This document shows positions 33,306 to 41,755 of a DNA stretch of 64,000 nucleotides, piece after piece. Made by a program: the position numbers and the translations under genes. The stretch comes from Pseudodesulfovibrio thermohalotolerans (GTDB taxonomy: Bacteria > Desulfobacterota > Desulfovibrionia > Desulfovibrionales > Desulfovibrionaceae). The notes under the pieces were generated by a model that did no database searches, was not told the DNA's origin, and worked only from the letters and a program-made list of their open reading frames with translations. How positions within the stretch are numbered: the first letter of the stretch is position 1; the number at the start of each line of letters is the position of its first letter. The stretch spans positions 3,563,501-3,627,500 of the forward strand of contig NZ_CP120635.1 of the NCBI RefSeq assembly GCF_021353295.2, in the 5' to 3' direction.

Positions 33306-33410
33306 AAGAAAAGGAATACAAACCAATAGCCGTTATGGTGAGGGTGGAGTCTGGCCTAAGAAATAGGGAAATCGAGTAAATAGGGAGTCCTTGACATGGG
33401 GCCGCATAAG

Positions 33411-33445
33411 AAAAGCCCCGGAACATCATGATTCTGGGGCTTTTT
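33411..33445. terminator. Bidirectional terminator
   Basis: AAAAGCCCCGGAA / TTCTGGGGCTTTTT stem with A- and T-runs on the two sides. Confidence 0.8.
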
Positions 33446-33452
33446 CGTGTTC

Positions 33453-33473
33453 ATCGACACGTAAATCGACACG
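33453..33473. repeat. Putative Int3 arm-type sites
   Basis: ATCGACACG at 33453-33461 and 33465-33473 (12-bp period), located between int3 and att core 3. It corresponds in position to the doubled sites beside att cores 1 and 2 but has its own sequence. Confidence 0.55.
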
Positions 33474-33520
33474 CAAACAAAAAACGGGCTACAGCTTTCA
33501 CTGTAACCCGTTGATTTGTC

Positions 33521-33565
33521 TTGGCGTCCCCAAGGGGGTTTGAACCCCTGTTGCCGGCGTGAGAG
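33521..33565 (-). repeat. att core 3 (B/C junction), inverted tRNA-Glu 3' end copy
   Basis: On the minus strand, CTCTCACGCCGG to GGGGACGCCAA matches 3034-3078. The match continues for about 20 more bases past the core (AGACAAATCAACGGGTTAC), as after the true tRNA. It is followed by a related hairpin (33480-33514). Its orientation is opposite to cores 1 and 2. Confidence 0.9.
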
Positions 33566-33995
33566 AGACCGAGCCGGATTAAACACTTTATCAAACACCC
33601 TGATATACTTCGATAAAAATTTTTCAAGCTGCACACAAAGCTCAAGAAACTCAAAACAATTTGGGACCAATTTTGGGACCAAAAGATTCCGACACGTTGA
33701 AATTGCACGGAATTGAGGATAACCGCCCGCCAATTGAAGAAGAGTGAGTATGCTCCTCATTATAGCAGGGATGCCTCTAGGCTTGGTTTGAGGTGAGCCT
33801 TTCAGCTTTTACTGCTCAGTTTTTGTTGATGATTTCAGTGAAAACCAGATGGTTTTCGGTGGTGATGTTGAGCTGTGACTGAAAAGCCGGTTTACCGGCT
33901 TTTTAGCTTGAGCTTGAGGATGAATATCGGCTGGCTGAATTATTTCTTGTTATTTCTAATGCTGCTGATAGATTATTGAAAAATACGGAGTAGAT
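33566..33995. other. Right end of element B upstream of the ATPase gene
   Basis: It contains the doubled TTTGGGACC sites (33660-33680) that resemble the Int2 arm repeats, and a small hairpin with T-run AAAAGCCGG-TTTA-CCGGCTTTTT (about 33882-33904). No gene is seen. Confidence 0.5.
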
Positions 33996-35606
33996 ATGAA
34001 CGTATTCTATGCCACTTCCCCTCAAGTTATAAAGAATCTCAGGCTGTCTGATTTTGCGATAGTCTTCGTCTCCGACACTTATCAGTCCAAGTTTTCGAGT
34101 AGTTGGGACGATTTTGGTTACAAAACGACCTGTCAGGTTTTTGTAGTCGATGGAGCCCATGTTTCAAGCATTGGGTATGCAAAAATGTTGTTAGAAGATG
34201 CAAAGCATACTCATATTCGAATGCGAGAAATTATTGGGGAAAGGAAGTATATAGCTCTTTCAGCGATGGAGATTGACTATCTAACGCTAGCTGAAGATCG
34301 TGAATTTTATTTGAAGCTTAGTAAGATTGTGTCACATTCAAATATCGATGAATATTTTTTTACTGCTCGAGATGCTGGGTACATTAAGCTCTATGGTGAA
34401 AGTGACTTGTTTGAGTCAAAAGGGTTTGAGGACTCCTTGTTGCGGGAAATGGGTGCGCGTAAGGCTTTAGAATACGCTAAGAAAGTTCATGGGTATGCTG
34501 CATTCAACGACATCGAATTTGATGTCCGGTATAACCTAGATTCGTATGATGGGGAGCACACCATCTCCTTTGATTTTACGGATGGATTTTATCCTGCAAA
34601 TATTAATTTATTGATTGGAGCCAATGGAACAGGGAAAACTCAAGGTTTATTCACATTAATGCAAGATATGCTTGATGTTGGTGAGAGCAGGAGAAGGAGA
34701 AAAGAATCTATCGATAGTTCTTTGAAACCGTTTTTTACCAATATCGTTTGTTTTTCTTACTCTCCATTCGAAGATATTAGTACTGTAGCAGGAAGAAAGG
34801 ATGTCAGAAGCTCTTCGATTTTCCAACCGTTTGGTTTTTATAGAAAAGGAGAGTTTAATAAGGACAGTCCCTTGATTACAGCAGTAGAGTCTCTTTTTGA
34901 AATCATTAGAAAAGATCAGGAAGATGGTGATTTTGATATTCGTCCAAGTAGGATCAGCTCATTACTCGATATTATGGGTATTGGGATACCTGGCTTCGAT
35001 GACCTTGGAATTGTTGTTCCTACAAAGAAAGGTAGAGAACGGGTTATTCCAGCTGAGGGCGATTATGAAAAGCTATTGAAGTACGAAAGCAGAACCAAAA
35101 AGGAATGCGGTGTAATCTACCTTAAAGACGGTGAGCGTTTAAAGTTAAGTTCTGGGCAGTCTATGTTTTCAACCTTAGTAGTTGGAGCCTTGAGCCATAT
35201 TAAGAAAGAAACACTGTTAGTGTTTGATGAGCCAGAGCTGTATCTCCATCCCAGTTTAGAAATTGTCTTGCTCCAGATGTTGCGAACTCTACTTGAAAAG
35301 TACGATTCGTACGCGGTGATATCAACACACTCGTTAGTCTTGGCACGTGAAGTCCCGACAAGGTGTACATCTGTTTTGAAGAGGCGGGAAGGAGTGCCTG
35401 TGATCGGAAGACCTCCTTTTGAGACATTTGGTGCAAGTATGGATCGAATAAACTCGTATGTGTTTGATGATGCGAAAGGCCATAAGAAGTACCATGACTT
35501 TTTAGATCAAGAATATAAAAAATATGGTGGTTTTGAAAAAACCATGGATGCTAGGAAGTCCGAGTTGAACGAAGAAAGCATCCTATACTTGATGGGGAAA
35601 GAATAG
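33996..35606 (+). CDS. Septu-like (PtuA-type) ABC/RecF-class ATPase with N-terminal extension
   Basis: 536 residues. The ATPase core has Walker A GANGTGKT (about 208-215), an ABC signature-like LSSGQ (384-388) and Walker B LLVFDEPELYLHP (407-419), then a switch region STHSLVLAREVP. Residues 1-170 precede the usual ATPase start and match nothing I know (MNVFYATSPQVIKNLRL..., AIVFVSDTYQ). GGAG lies before ATG 33996. The HNH gene follows 2 bp after the stop. ATPase plus HNH is the Septu (PtuA/PtuB) layout, in which the ATPase assembly controls the nuclease. The assignment is by architecture. Confidence 0.75.
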   Translation: MNVFYATSPQVIKNLRLSDFAIVFVSDTYQSKFSSSWDDFGYKTTCQVFVVDGAHVSSIGYAKMLLEDAKHTHIRMREIIGERKYIALSAMEIDYLTLAEDREFYLKLSKIVSHSNIDEYFFTARDAGYIKLYGESDLFESKGFEDSLLREMGARKALEYAKKVHGYAAFNDIEFDVRYNLDSYDGEHTISFDFTDGFYPANINLLIGANGTGKTQGLFTLMQDMLDVGESRRRRKESIDSSLKPFFTNIVCFSYSPFEDISTVAGRKDVRSSSIFQPFGFYRKGEFNKDSPLITAVESLFEIIRKDQEDGDFDIRPSRISSLLDIMGIGIPGFDDLGIVVPTKKGRERVIPAEGDYEKLLKYESRTKKECGVIYLKDGERLKLSSGQSMFSTLVVGALSHIKKETLLVFDEPELYLHPSLEIVLLQMLRTLLEKYDSYAVISTHSLVLAREVPTRCTSVLKRREGVPVIGRPPFETFGASMDRINSYVFDDAKGHKKYHDFLDQEYKKYGGFEKTMDARKSELNEESILYLMGKE

Positions 35607-35608
35607 TC

Positions 35609-36445
35609 ATGGTTTGTAAGATAGAATCATTGAATCATGACGACGTTGCATTGGTGGAGGGTCATGTTGGTGATCGTAGGCGAGGGCGTAATCGAGATTT
35701 ATTTCTAGAGTTCGAAGATGAGTGGAAGCACGCTGTTCAAAACTATATCGAGCACCAAGGTAATCCAGAACATATCGTTCCTATTGGAATAGAGGAAGGG
35801 CGTTTGAAGACTGCTTTACACAATCTTTGGGATCACCCTACCGGGCGCTCAAGGGAAATTAAAGATGAGCTTCAATCGCATAATTTGAATTACTGTCCAT
35901 TTTGTGGCGAGATGGGACATCCAGAGACCCATGATCACTATCTGCCGAAAGCTCATTTCGCTGAGTTTTCTATTGCGCATTGTAATCTGGTCCCAATGTG
36001 CGATGCGTGTCAGGGGAGAAAGAGGACGGAGTACTTAATTAATGGTCATAAGGGGTTCCTGCATCCATACTATGATGAGGGGATCATAATCAATCTTTCA
36101 ATTACAGGCGACTTTGATCCGGTCCCTATGATTGAGCTAGAGTATGCGTGTCCTGCTGATTTGCAACTTGTTTTGGAGACTCATCTTGATTCTCTTGATG
36201 TCAAAGAACGAATTTTCAAACACTTATCGAATTTTTACATGGGTATAGTTATGGGGTTAACGGCAGCTTGTGCAAATAAAGAAGATGTCAGGCAAGCGAT
36301 TATTGATTCATTGACTATTAATAAAACTACTTATGAAACCATTAGCATAAATCACTGGGATGCGATCATTTATAGGTCTCTCTTATCTTCTGATGAATGG
36401 ATAGACCACATGGTTCAAAAATGTGAGGCTGCTCGCGCCCAATAG
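35609..36445 (+). CDS. HNH endonuclease (PtuB-like)
   Basis: 278 residues. The zinc-beta-beta-alpha nuclease core is CPFCGEMGHPETHDHYLPKAHF (CxxC at 96-99, catalytic HDHYLPK at 108-114) and CNLVPMCDACQGRKRT (CxxC at 131-134). The DHYLPK form is typical of PtuB-type and related defence HNH proteins. It begins 2 bp after the ATPase stop, so the two are coupled. It should cut DNA or tRNA-like targets when released by the ATPase; the target is unknown. Confidence 0.82.
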   Translation: MVCKIESLNHDDVALVEGHVGDRRRGRNRDLFLEFEDEWKHAVQNYIEHQGNPEHIVPIGIEEGRLKTALHNLWDHPTGRSREIKDELQSHNLNYCPFCGEMGHPETHDHYLPKAHFAEFSIAHCNLVPMCDACQGRKRTEYLINGHKGFLHPYYDEGIIINLSITGDFDPVPMIELEYACPADLQLVLETHLDSLDVKERIFKHLSNFYMGIVMGLTAACANKEDVRQAIIDSLTINKTTYETISINHWDAIIYRSLLSSDEWIDHMVQKCEAARAQ

Positions 36446-36610
36446 GTGGTTGGCTTTTGCAGTGGTGAAGAACAATCTGGGCTGAGTGTCTGTGTCTTAT
36501 TTGTTGATTTTTTTATAGATTTGCTACATTATTGATTGTTGCGCTTAGCATTTTGAAATTGTTGTATTTTTTGAGTGCGCCTTAATCCAGAAGCTGAGTT
36601 GGAGTGTAAA

Positions 36611-37477
36611 TTGGCAACAACCTATACACCTTTGAGATATCCTGGTGGAAAGTCGTCCATTGCGCCTTTTCTTGAACAGGTTATTGACCTGAACGGGATT
36701 CGAGGTGGTGTTTATGTTGAGCCATACGCTGGCGGGGCCGGTGCTGCTCTTAGGCTGCTTTTCGAGAATGTGGTAGATAGAATAGTCATCAACGATCTCG
36801 ATCCGTGCGTTGCAGCATTTTGGAACGCTGTGCTTAATGACACAGATAGATTTCTTTGCCAAATTGAATCGGTCCCACTGGATATTGACGAGTGGTACAA
36901 TCAGAAAAGAGTTTTAGATAGCTGGCGAAAACATGAGCCGTTTGACGTTGGCTTTGCTACCTTTTATCTGAATCGTTGCAATTACTCAGGTATCCTGAAA
37001 GCTGGTCCTATTGGTGGCAAAAAGCAATCAGGGAAATATAAGCTTCATGTGCGCTTCAATCATGGGGTGCTGATGGACAAGGTCCTTAGAATTGCAATGT
37101 GCCGTGAGAAGATTGAAGTACACAATCTGGATGCTTTAGAACTGTTGAGAGACGTTGTCCCCGCGATTGATAGTCCGACTTTGGTGTATCTTGACCCACC
37201 ATATTACGACAAGGGAAGTCAGTTGTACCTCAACGCATATGAGCATGATGATCATGCGAATCTGGCGAACCTCCTTCCACAAGTCGGCGACTCTGCCCAT
37301 TGGGTGATGACATACGACGATGCGAGAGAAATCCGTGAGCTTTACGAGGTGAATTGGGTAGGCACCTATTCACTAAACTATTTTGCGCACCACGCAAAAC
37401 AGGGGAACGAATTGGTGATCGCTCCCCCGAATGTTATTTTACCAGAACAAGTTGATGTTGCTTACGGCGTTAACTGA
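36611..37477 (+). CDS. D12-class (Dam-type) DNA adenine methyltransferase
   Basis: 288 residues. The SAM motif is PLRYPGGKSSIAPF at the N-terminus and YVEPYAGGAGAALRLL follows. The catalytic motif is YLDPPYYDKGSQLY (about 195). The alpha-class order fits Dam/DpnM enzymes that methylate adenine in GATC-like sites. I choose the TTG start at 36611 because GGAG lies 6 nt upstream and the protein then begins right at the conserved TPLRYPGGKS; GTG 36575 would add 12 residues. It lies 165 bp after the HNH gene on the same strand. Self-protection or an independent methylase are both possible. Confidence 0.88.
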   Translation: MATTYTPLRYPGGKSSIAPFLEQVIDLNGIRGGVYVEPYAGGAGAALRLLFENVVDRIVINDLDPCVAAFWNAVLNDTDRFLCQIESVPLDIDEWYNQKRVLDSWRKHEPFDVGFATFYLNRCNYSGILKAGPIGGKKQSGKYKLHVRFNHGVLMDKVLRIAMCREKIEVHNLDALELLRDVVPAIDSPTLVYLDPPYYDKGSQLYLNAYEHDDHANLANLLPQVGDSAHWVMTYDDAREIRELYEVNWVGTYSLNYFAHHAKQGNELVIAPPNVILPEQVDVAYGVN

Positions 37478-38118
37478 TGTTTCCCATGAGATAACGTCAA
37501 AATTTTCCCCAAAACAATTGAAACAGCACGTGTTTGATCCATATTTGTGGAATCTATGTAATTGTGTGCACCTGTCTGCAATAGTTGGACAAGTTTGTTT
37601 TCGCTAACAGACTGATTGGAAATAAAAGTTTTTTCATTTAAAGTAAGCATCTTCTTGCCGGCATCGAAGTACTTTCTAAGATACTTATCCATTTTTAAGT
37701 TCTCATCATTTCCCGCTGCCTCAGCTAATAGCCTTAGGGTCATCCTAATTATACCACTGTAAGTGTCGGATAACGTGTCTTGGTTGTCCAAGTAGAAATT
37801 GTACGTGTCATCAATGTCGCAGTATAAATTGTTGACGATCCCTTTTTCCAAAAAGAGTTTTCCACCAAATAGATGTTGTTTTTCGGCTTTAGTTCGACGC
37901 GTTTTGCGGGGCTTGTTTCCTCCTTCGGAAGAGGGTTGTGGAGTTTCCTTTTTTATCGCTGAATCAGGTTGGGGAACAATTATTTCGAAATCAGCATTTT
38001 CGTTCTTCGCAAAAATACCATTAGCTGCTTTTTTTAACGTCTTAACGATGTCGTCTTCATGGCGATTGTGGCGAGTGCTGATTTTTTTCCTCCTATGTAA
38101 ATCTTCAAGAGCCAGGAG
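37462..38118 (-). pseudogene. 5'-truncated hypothetical gene cut by IS copy 2
   Basis: About 218 residues remain (…LLALEDLHRRKKISTRH to …VLGKILTLSHGKHQLTP). The IS boundary at 38119 removes the start; the codons beyond it belong to the IS. The middle is Lys/Pro-rich and linker-like (KKETPQPSSEGGNKPRKTRRTKAEK), followed by a helical C-terminal domain. It overlaps the methylase 3' end by 16 bp, in the opposite direction. No family is recognised. I did not find the missing 5' part next to any IS flank. Confidence 0.7.
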
Positions 38119-38183
38119 TGACCCGCCCATGAAAAACTGGTCCAGGCCCAATGTTAGGGTTATGTGGACAGCAGGAGGTTTCA

Positions 38184-38462
38184 ATGGGCATCAGAAAGCA
38201 CACACCGGAACAGATTATCGCCAAGCTGCGTGAAGCAGAAGTCCTTTTGGCCCGGGGAGAAACGGTCCCCAAGGTCAGCCGCAAGCTCGGCGTAACTGAG
38301 CAAACCTATTATCGATGGCGCAAAGAATATGGCGGAATGCGTGTCAGTCAGGCCCAAAAGCTTAAGGAACTGGAGAAAGAGAACTCTCGTCTGAAGCGGT
38401 TGGTCGCTGACCTCAATCTGGACAAAATGATTCTGGAAGAAGCGGCAAAGGGAAACTTCTGA
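38184..38462 (+). CDS. IS3-family transposase OrfA (copy 2)
   Basis: 92 residues, identical to OrfA of copy 1. AGGAGG precedes ATG 38184. Confidence 0.95.
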   Translation: MGIRKHTPEQIIAKLREAEVLLARGETVPKVSRKLGVTEQTYYRWRKEYGGMRVSQAQKLKELEKENSRLKRLVADLNLDKMILEEAAKGNF

Positions 38463-38506
38463 GCCCTTCGCGCCGCCGTCGTTGTGTATACCGGGTTCGA
38501 GAAAAG

Positions 38507-39358
38507 ATGCAGGTATCAGAACGGAAAGCTTGCCGAGTACTTGGACAAGTCCGTTCTACGCAACGATATGCGTCCAATCCTCGTGCAGATGAAGCTGCAC
38601 TAACCGCCGCAGTGATTGAATTGGCCACCCAATACGGACGATATGGATACCGTCGGATATTGGAACTGCTGCACAGAGATGGTTGGAAGGTCAGCCACAC
38701 GAGGCTGGAACGCATTTGGCGACGTGAGGGGCTACAAGTCCCGAAAAAACAACCGAAACGTAAACGACTATGGCTGGCAGATGGCTCCTGCATTCGCCTT
38801 CGTCCATGCTGGCCAGGTCATGTTTGGTCGTATGATTTCGTCATGGACAGAACCCATGACGGCAAAGCCTTTCGGATGCTCACTGTGATCGATGAATATA
38901 CTCGTGAGTGTCTGGCAATCGACGTAGCGAGAAGCCTCAAATCGGAAGATGTGCTTTACCGCTTGAGCAGGCTGTTTGTTGAACGGGGAGCACCGGATCA
39001 CATCAGATCGGATAACGGACCGGAGTTCACGGCAAAAGCCGTCAGAAAATGGCTGGGACGAGTCGGAGTGAAGACTTTGTTTATTGAACCGGGAAGCCCT
39101 TGGGAGAACGGATACAACGAGAGTTTCAACGGTAAATTACGTGATGAACTCCTCAATGGAGAAATCTTCACAACGCTCAGGGAAGCTCGCTACTTGATCG
39201 ACGAGTGGCGTTGGGAGTACAACACATTCAGGCCTCACAGCGCTCTGGGATACAAGCCACCCGCGCCCAAGGCCACTCTCCCCCCGGGGGGAGAGTGGAG
39301 CCAGCCCTCCAAACGCCAAGGGGGGAGCACTAACATCGCGGGTGGTACAAACGGATAG
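38507..39358 (+). CDS. IS3-family transposase OrfB (copy 2)
   Basis: 283 residues, identical to OrfB of copy 1, with an intact DDE core. It is probably made as an OrfAB frameshift fusion. Confidence 0.95.
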   Translation: MQVSERKACRVLGQVRSTQRYASNPRADEAALTAAVIELATQYGRYGYRRILELLHRDGWKVSHTRLERIWRREGLQVPKKQPKRKRLWLADGSCIRLRPCWPGHVWSYDFVMDRTHDGKAFRMLTVIDEYTRECLAIDVARSLKSEDVLYRLSRLFVERGAPDHIRSDNGPEFTAKAVRKWLGRVGVKTLFIEPGSPWENGYNESFNGKLRDELLNGEIFTTLREARYLIDEWRWEYNTFRPHSALGYKPPAPKATLPPGGEWSQPSKRQGGSTNIAGGTNG

Positions 39359-39367
39359 GGCAGGTCC

Positions 39368-39490
39368 GTTTAAAGACTATGAAAACTTTCTAGAACTTTT
39401 CGACGTGAAAGCTCAAAAAGGGGTATTACAAGAAGTTTTCAGGATTCCAAAAATCAAATTCTATTGCGGATGGGCTAAAGGTAATAATTA
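39368..39490 (+). pseudogene. 3' fragment of an unknown gene after IS copy 2
   Basis: An open frame reading out of the IS end: FKDYENFLELFDVKAQKGVL, then QEVFRIPKIKFYCGWAKGNN and a stop near 39490. It looks like the last ~40 residues of a real protein, AT-rich like the cargo genes. The 5' part is gone. Confidence 0.45.
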
Positions 39491-39790
39491 ATCTTCAGCA
39501 TAAGGTTTACAACAGAGCTTAAGAGAAATTTTGTAACTTACCGGACCGTTTGTCGATTTTCTGAAGATGCGTGGTCATTTTCTTGGGGTTGCGCCACTCA
39601 ACAACTAAAAACGAACGTGCATATACAAACCAGCACACACCCCTTGGCAAATTGATATCCTCTGACACCTGCTAATTCGGGTTCTTTGCCACCTACTTCG
39701 ACAGCCATGGAGCACGGCCCTCGAAGGCCTTGACCGCTTCCTTCAACTGATCTGGATCAAGTCCAAGTGTAAAGTCCCCCATCTTAGGGC
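39491..39790. other. Relic region between two insertion sequences
   Basis: 300 bp without a whole gene. On the minus strand a short frame (about 39784 to 39695: MGDFTLGLDPDQLKEAVKAF...) looks like a fragment of a coding sequence cut by the next IS. No att core is seen here. Confidence 0.35.
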
Positions 39791-39793
39791 CAG

Positions 39794-40636
39794 CTAGTAG
39801 TAGAGGCTTCCCGCCGTTTTTTGGTGAGAGCCCAGAGGGCAGGGGGTACCCCCTGCCCTCTGGGCTGCAAATTCCACTGGCGTCATGTCGCCTAGCGATT
39901 CATGAGGCCGATCTTCGTTGTACTCCCTGATAAATCTCTCCGTGCATTCACGCACTTCGCTCAAGCTATCGAAGATATACAAGTCCAAGACCTCTTCCCG
40001 ATAGGTCCGGTTGAAACGCTCAATATATGAGTTTTGCGTCGGCTTGCCTGGCTGTATGAACTCCAGCCCAACACCGTGCTGATCAGCCCAGGCTGCCATG
40101 GCCGAACTGGCAAATTCAGGTCCGTTGTCCATCCTCAGCTTTTCCGGGTAACGACCTCTTTCTTCGGCTACCCGGTCAAGTACCCTGAGCACTCTTCCGG
40201 CTGGCAGGTTGGTGTCTACTTCCACGGCAAGCACCTCTCGATTGAAATCGTCAACAGCATTAAATGTTCTGAAAGCCCGCCCGCTGTAGAGAGTGTCACG
40301 CATGAAATCAATCGACCAACAATGGTTCGCCAGCAGCGGCTGGGCCACGGCTTTCCTTGTCCTTTGGGGGCGACGTTTCTTTGCCTTGCGTTTCAAATTC
40401 ATTTTCAACAAGCAATAAACCCGCCAGACGCGTTTGTGATTCCAAGGGGTCCCCTGCTTGCGAAGCACAGCAAAAAGCTTACTGAAGCCCCATGTGGGCT
40501 TTTTCTCGGCCAGTTCAGTCAAAGCGGCGATGACGGTACTATCGTCGCGCGGATGAGGCTTGTACGCGTAGTAGCTCCGGCTGACGCCAAGAGCTGTACA
40601 AGCCTTGCGGACACTCATCTCGAACTCACAGATCAT
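39794..40636 (-). CDS. IS3-family transposase OrfB (second type)
   Basis: 280 residues with the DDE core: [20 protein letters not shown] (Asp), [14 protein letters not shown] (Asp) and [18 protein letters not shown] (Glu). The preceding HTH-like region ([20 protein letters not shown]) is typical of IS3 OrfB. It is probably translated as a frameshift fusion with the upstream OrfA. Confidence 0.93.
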   Translation of the reverse strand: MICEFEMSVRKACTALGVSRSYYAYKPHPRDDSTVIAALTELAEKKPTWGFSKLFAVLRKQGTPWNHKRVWRVYCLLKMNLKRKAKKRRPQRTRKAVAQPLLANHCWSIDFMRDTLYSGRAFRTFNAVDDFNREVLAVEVDTNLPAGRVLRVLDRVAEERGRYPEKLRMDNGPEFASSAMAAWADQHGVGLEFIQPGKPTQNSYIERFNRTYREEVLDLYIFDSLSEVRECTERFIREYNEDRPHESLGDMTPVEFAAQRAGGTPCPLGSHQKTAGSLYY

Positions 40637-40668
40637 GTGCGTGACGAGCTGTTTTCGCTGAACCGGCC

Positions 40669-40935
40669 TCAGAGTTTTTTTTCGATGACATCCTTGAGAG
40701 CCATGTTTTCCAGGCTCAGATCCGCAAACATCTGCTTGAGCTTACGGTTTTCTGCCTCAAGGTCTTTCATCCGCTCTATGTCGGACGCCTCCATGCCGCC
40801 GTACTTGGACTTCCATTTGTAGTACGTAGCGTTGCTCACGCCGTGCTCTCGGCTGACGTCCTTGACCGTCCGTCCACTTTCCACGGATTTCAAAATCCGC
40901 ACGATCTGGTGCTCAGTGAATCTTGATTTGCGCAT
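40669..40935 (-). CDS. IS3-family transposase OrfA (second type)
   Basis: 88 residues, HTH_Tnp_1 type: [47 protein letters not shown], with the coiled tail [28 protein letters not shown]. Confidence 0.93.
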   Translation of the reverse strand: MRKSRFTEHQIVRILKSVESGRTVKDVSREHGVSNATYYKWKSKYGGMEASDIERMKDLEAENRKLKQMFADLSLENMALKDVIEKKL

Positions 40936-41007
40936 GTGAAACTCCTGGGCGCAGTTTGGGCCAGAAGTCTCTACTTTGCAATGGACCTACTATACGGGGA
41001 CTTTACA

Positions 41008-41617
41008 AAGGGCTCCATCGTCGTGTTCGACCGAGGCTATGTCTGCTACCGCTGGTTCGCCGCACTCATGGAGGCGGGCGTGTTCTTCGTAACCAGGCAA
41101 AAGAAAAACATGTCCTACAAGGTCCTCAAACGCCGGTCCGTCAACAAAAAACTCGGCATCACTTCCGATCAGATCATCCAGGTTATGAGTGGCGGGAAGC
41201 CGCTCAAGCTGCGCCGTGTGGGCTATCGCGATGCCAAAACCGGTGAGCACTTCGTATATCTGACCAGCCATTTCTCGCTTGCAGCAAGGTCGGTTGCGGA
41301 AATCTACAAAGAGCGCTGGCAGATAGAAATTTTCTTCCGGCTGATCAAACAGAATTTGAAGATCAAAAAATTCATTGGGACATCGGAAAACGCCGTGCTC
41401 TCGCAAATCTACGTGGCTATGATCATGTATCTTCTGGTGGCGTTCCTGAAATTCACATCCAGGGTCGGCTGGTCCATTCAGGAGATGCTGCAATTGCTGC
41501 AACTGAACGTATTCAAGCGTACAGGGCTGGCGGAGTTCTTCACTCCACCAGGAGAAATGTCAAAAATCAAAGATAATTATCCATTATTAGGGTTGGCGGG
41601 TTAACCGGACAGGATTG
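41008..41617 (+). pseudogene. 3' part of an IS4-type transposase
   Basis: From KGSIVVFDRGYVCYRWF on it is nearly identical to the C-terminal ~200 residues of the transposase at 48347-49420, with a few substitutions. The 5' half is missing. The right end AACCGGACAGGATTG at about 41603-41617 is the same as at 49418-49432. It still contains the conserved YKERWQIEIFFRLIKQNLKI (catalytic Glu) region. Confidence 0.85.
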
Positions 41618-41755
41618 GGTTCCAACAGGTTCAAGGGTCGCAATACATGTTTCGATAGGTCCCACCCATGAGTAGTTGGAAAACAAAATGCCTTTTCCGT
41701 TATGCTTGTATCGATCATCACCTGCATAAAATTTGCCTGAAATAATTTGGAGCAT
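41618..41755 (-). pseudogene. 5' fragment of an unknown gene cut by the IS4-type element
   Basis: Starts at ATG 41755 with GAGGTG upstream and reads MLQIISGKFYAGDDRYKHNG then KGILFSNYSWVGPIETCIAT before running into the IS end. The good ribosome site and natural composition suggest the true N-terminus (~46 residues) of a disrupted gene. No family recognised. Confidence 0.5.

Larger units (their letters stand above)
32065..33350 (+). mobile_element. IS110-family element (approximate ends)
   Basis: The transposase gene plus about 70 bp upstream and about 150 bp of structured 3' non-coding sequence. IS110 elements lack clear terminal inverted repeats, so ends are approximate. The long 3' non-coding end is like the IS1111 branch. 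Confidence 0.6.
38119..39367 (+). mobile_element. IS3-family (IS407-like) element, copy 2
   Basis: 1249 bp, inverted relative to copy 1 (21585-22833), with the same ends (TGACCCGCCC..., ...GGGCAGGTCC) and proteins identical residue for residue. The recent identity makes it a live substrate for inversion of the 15 kb between the copies. Confidence 0.9.
39790..40975 (-). mobile_element. Second IS3-family element (different from the 1249-bp type)
   Basis: It contains orfA (40669-40935) and orfB (39794-40636). End-like sequences GTAGAGGCTTC (left) and GTAGAGACTTC (right, complement) form an imperfect inverted repeat. It sits against a 5'-truncated IS4-type transposase gene, so it probably inserted into it. 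Confidence 0.7.
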
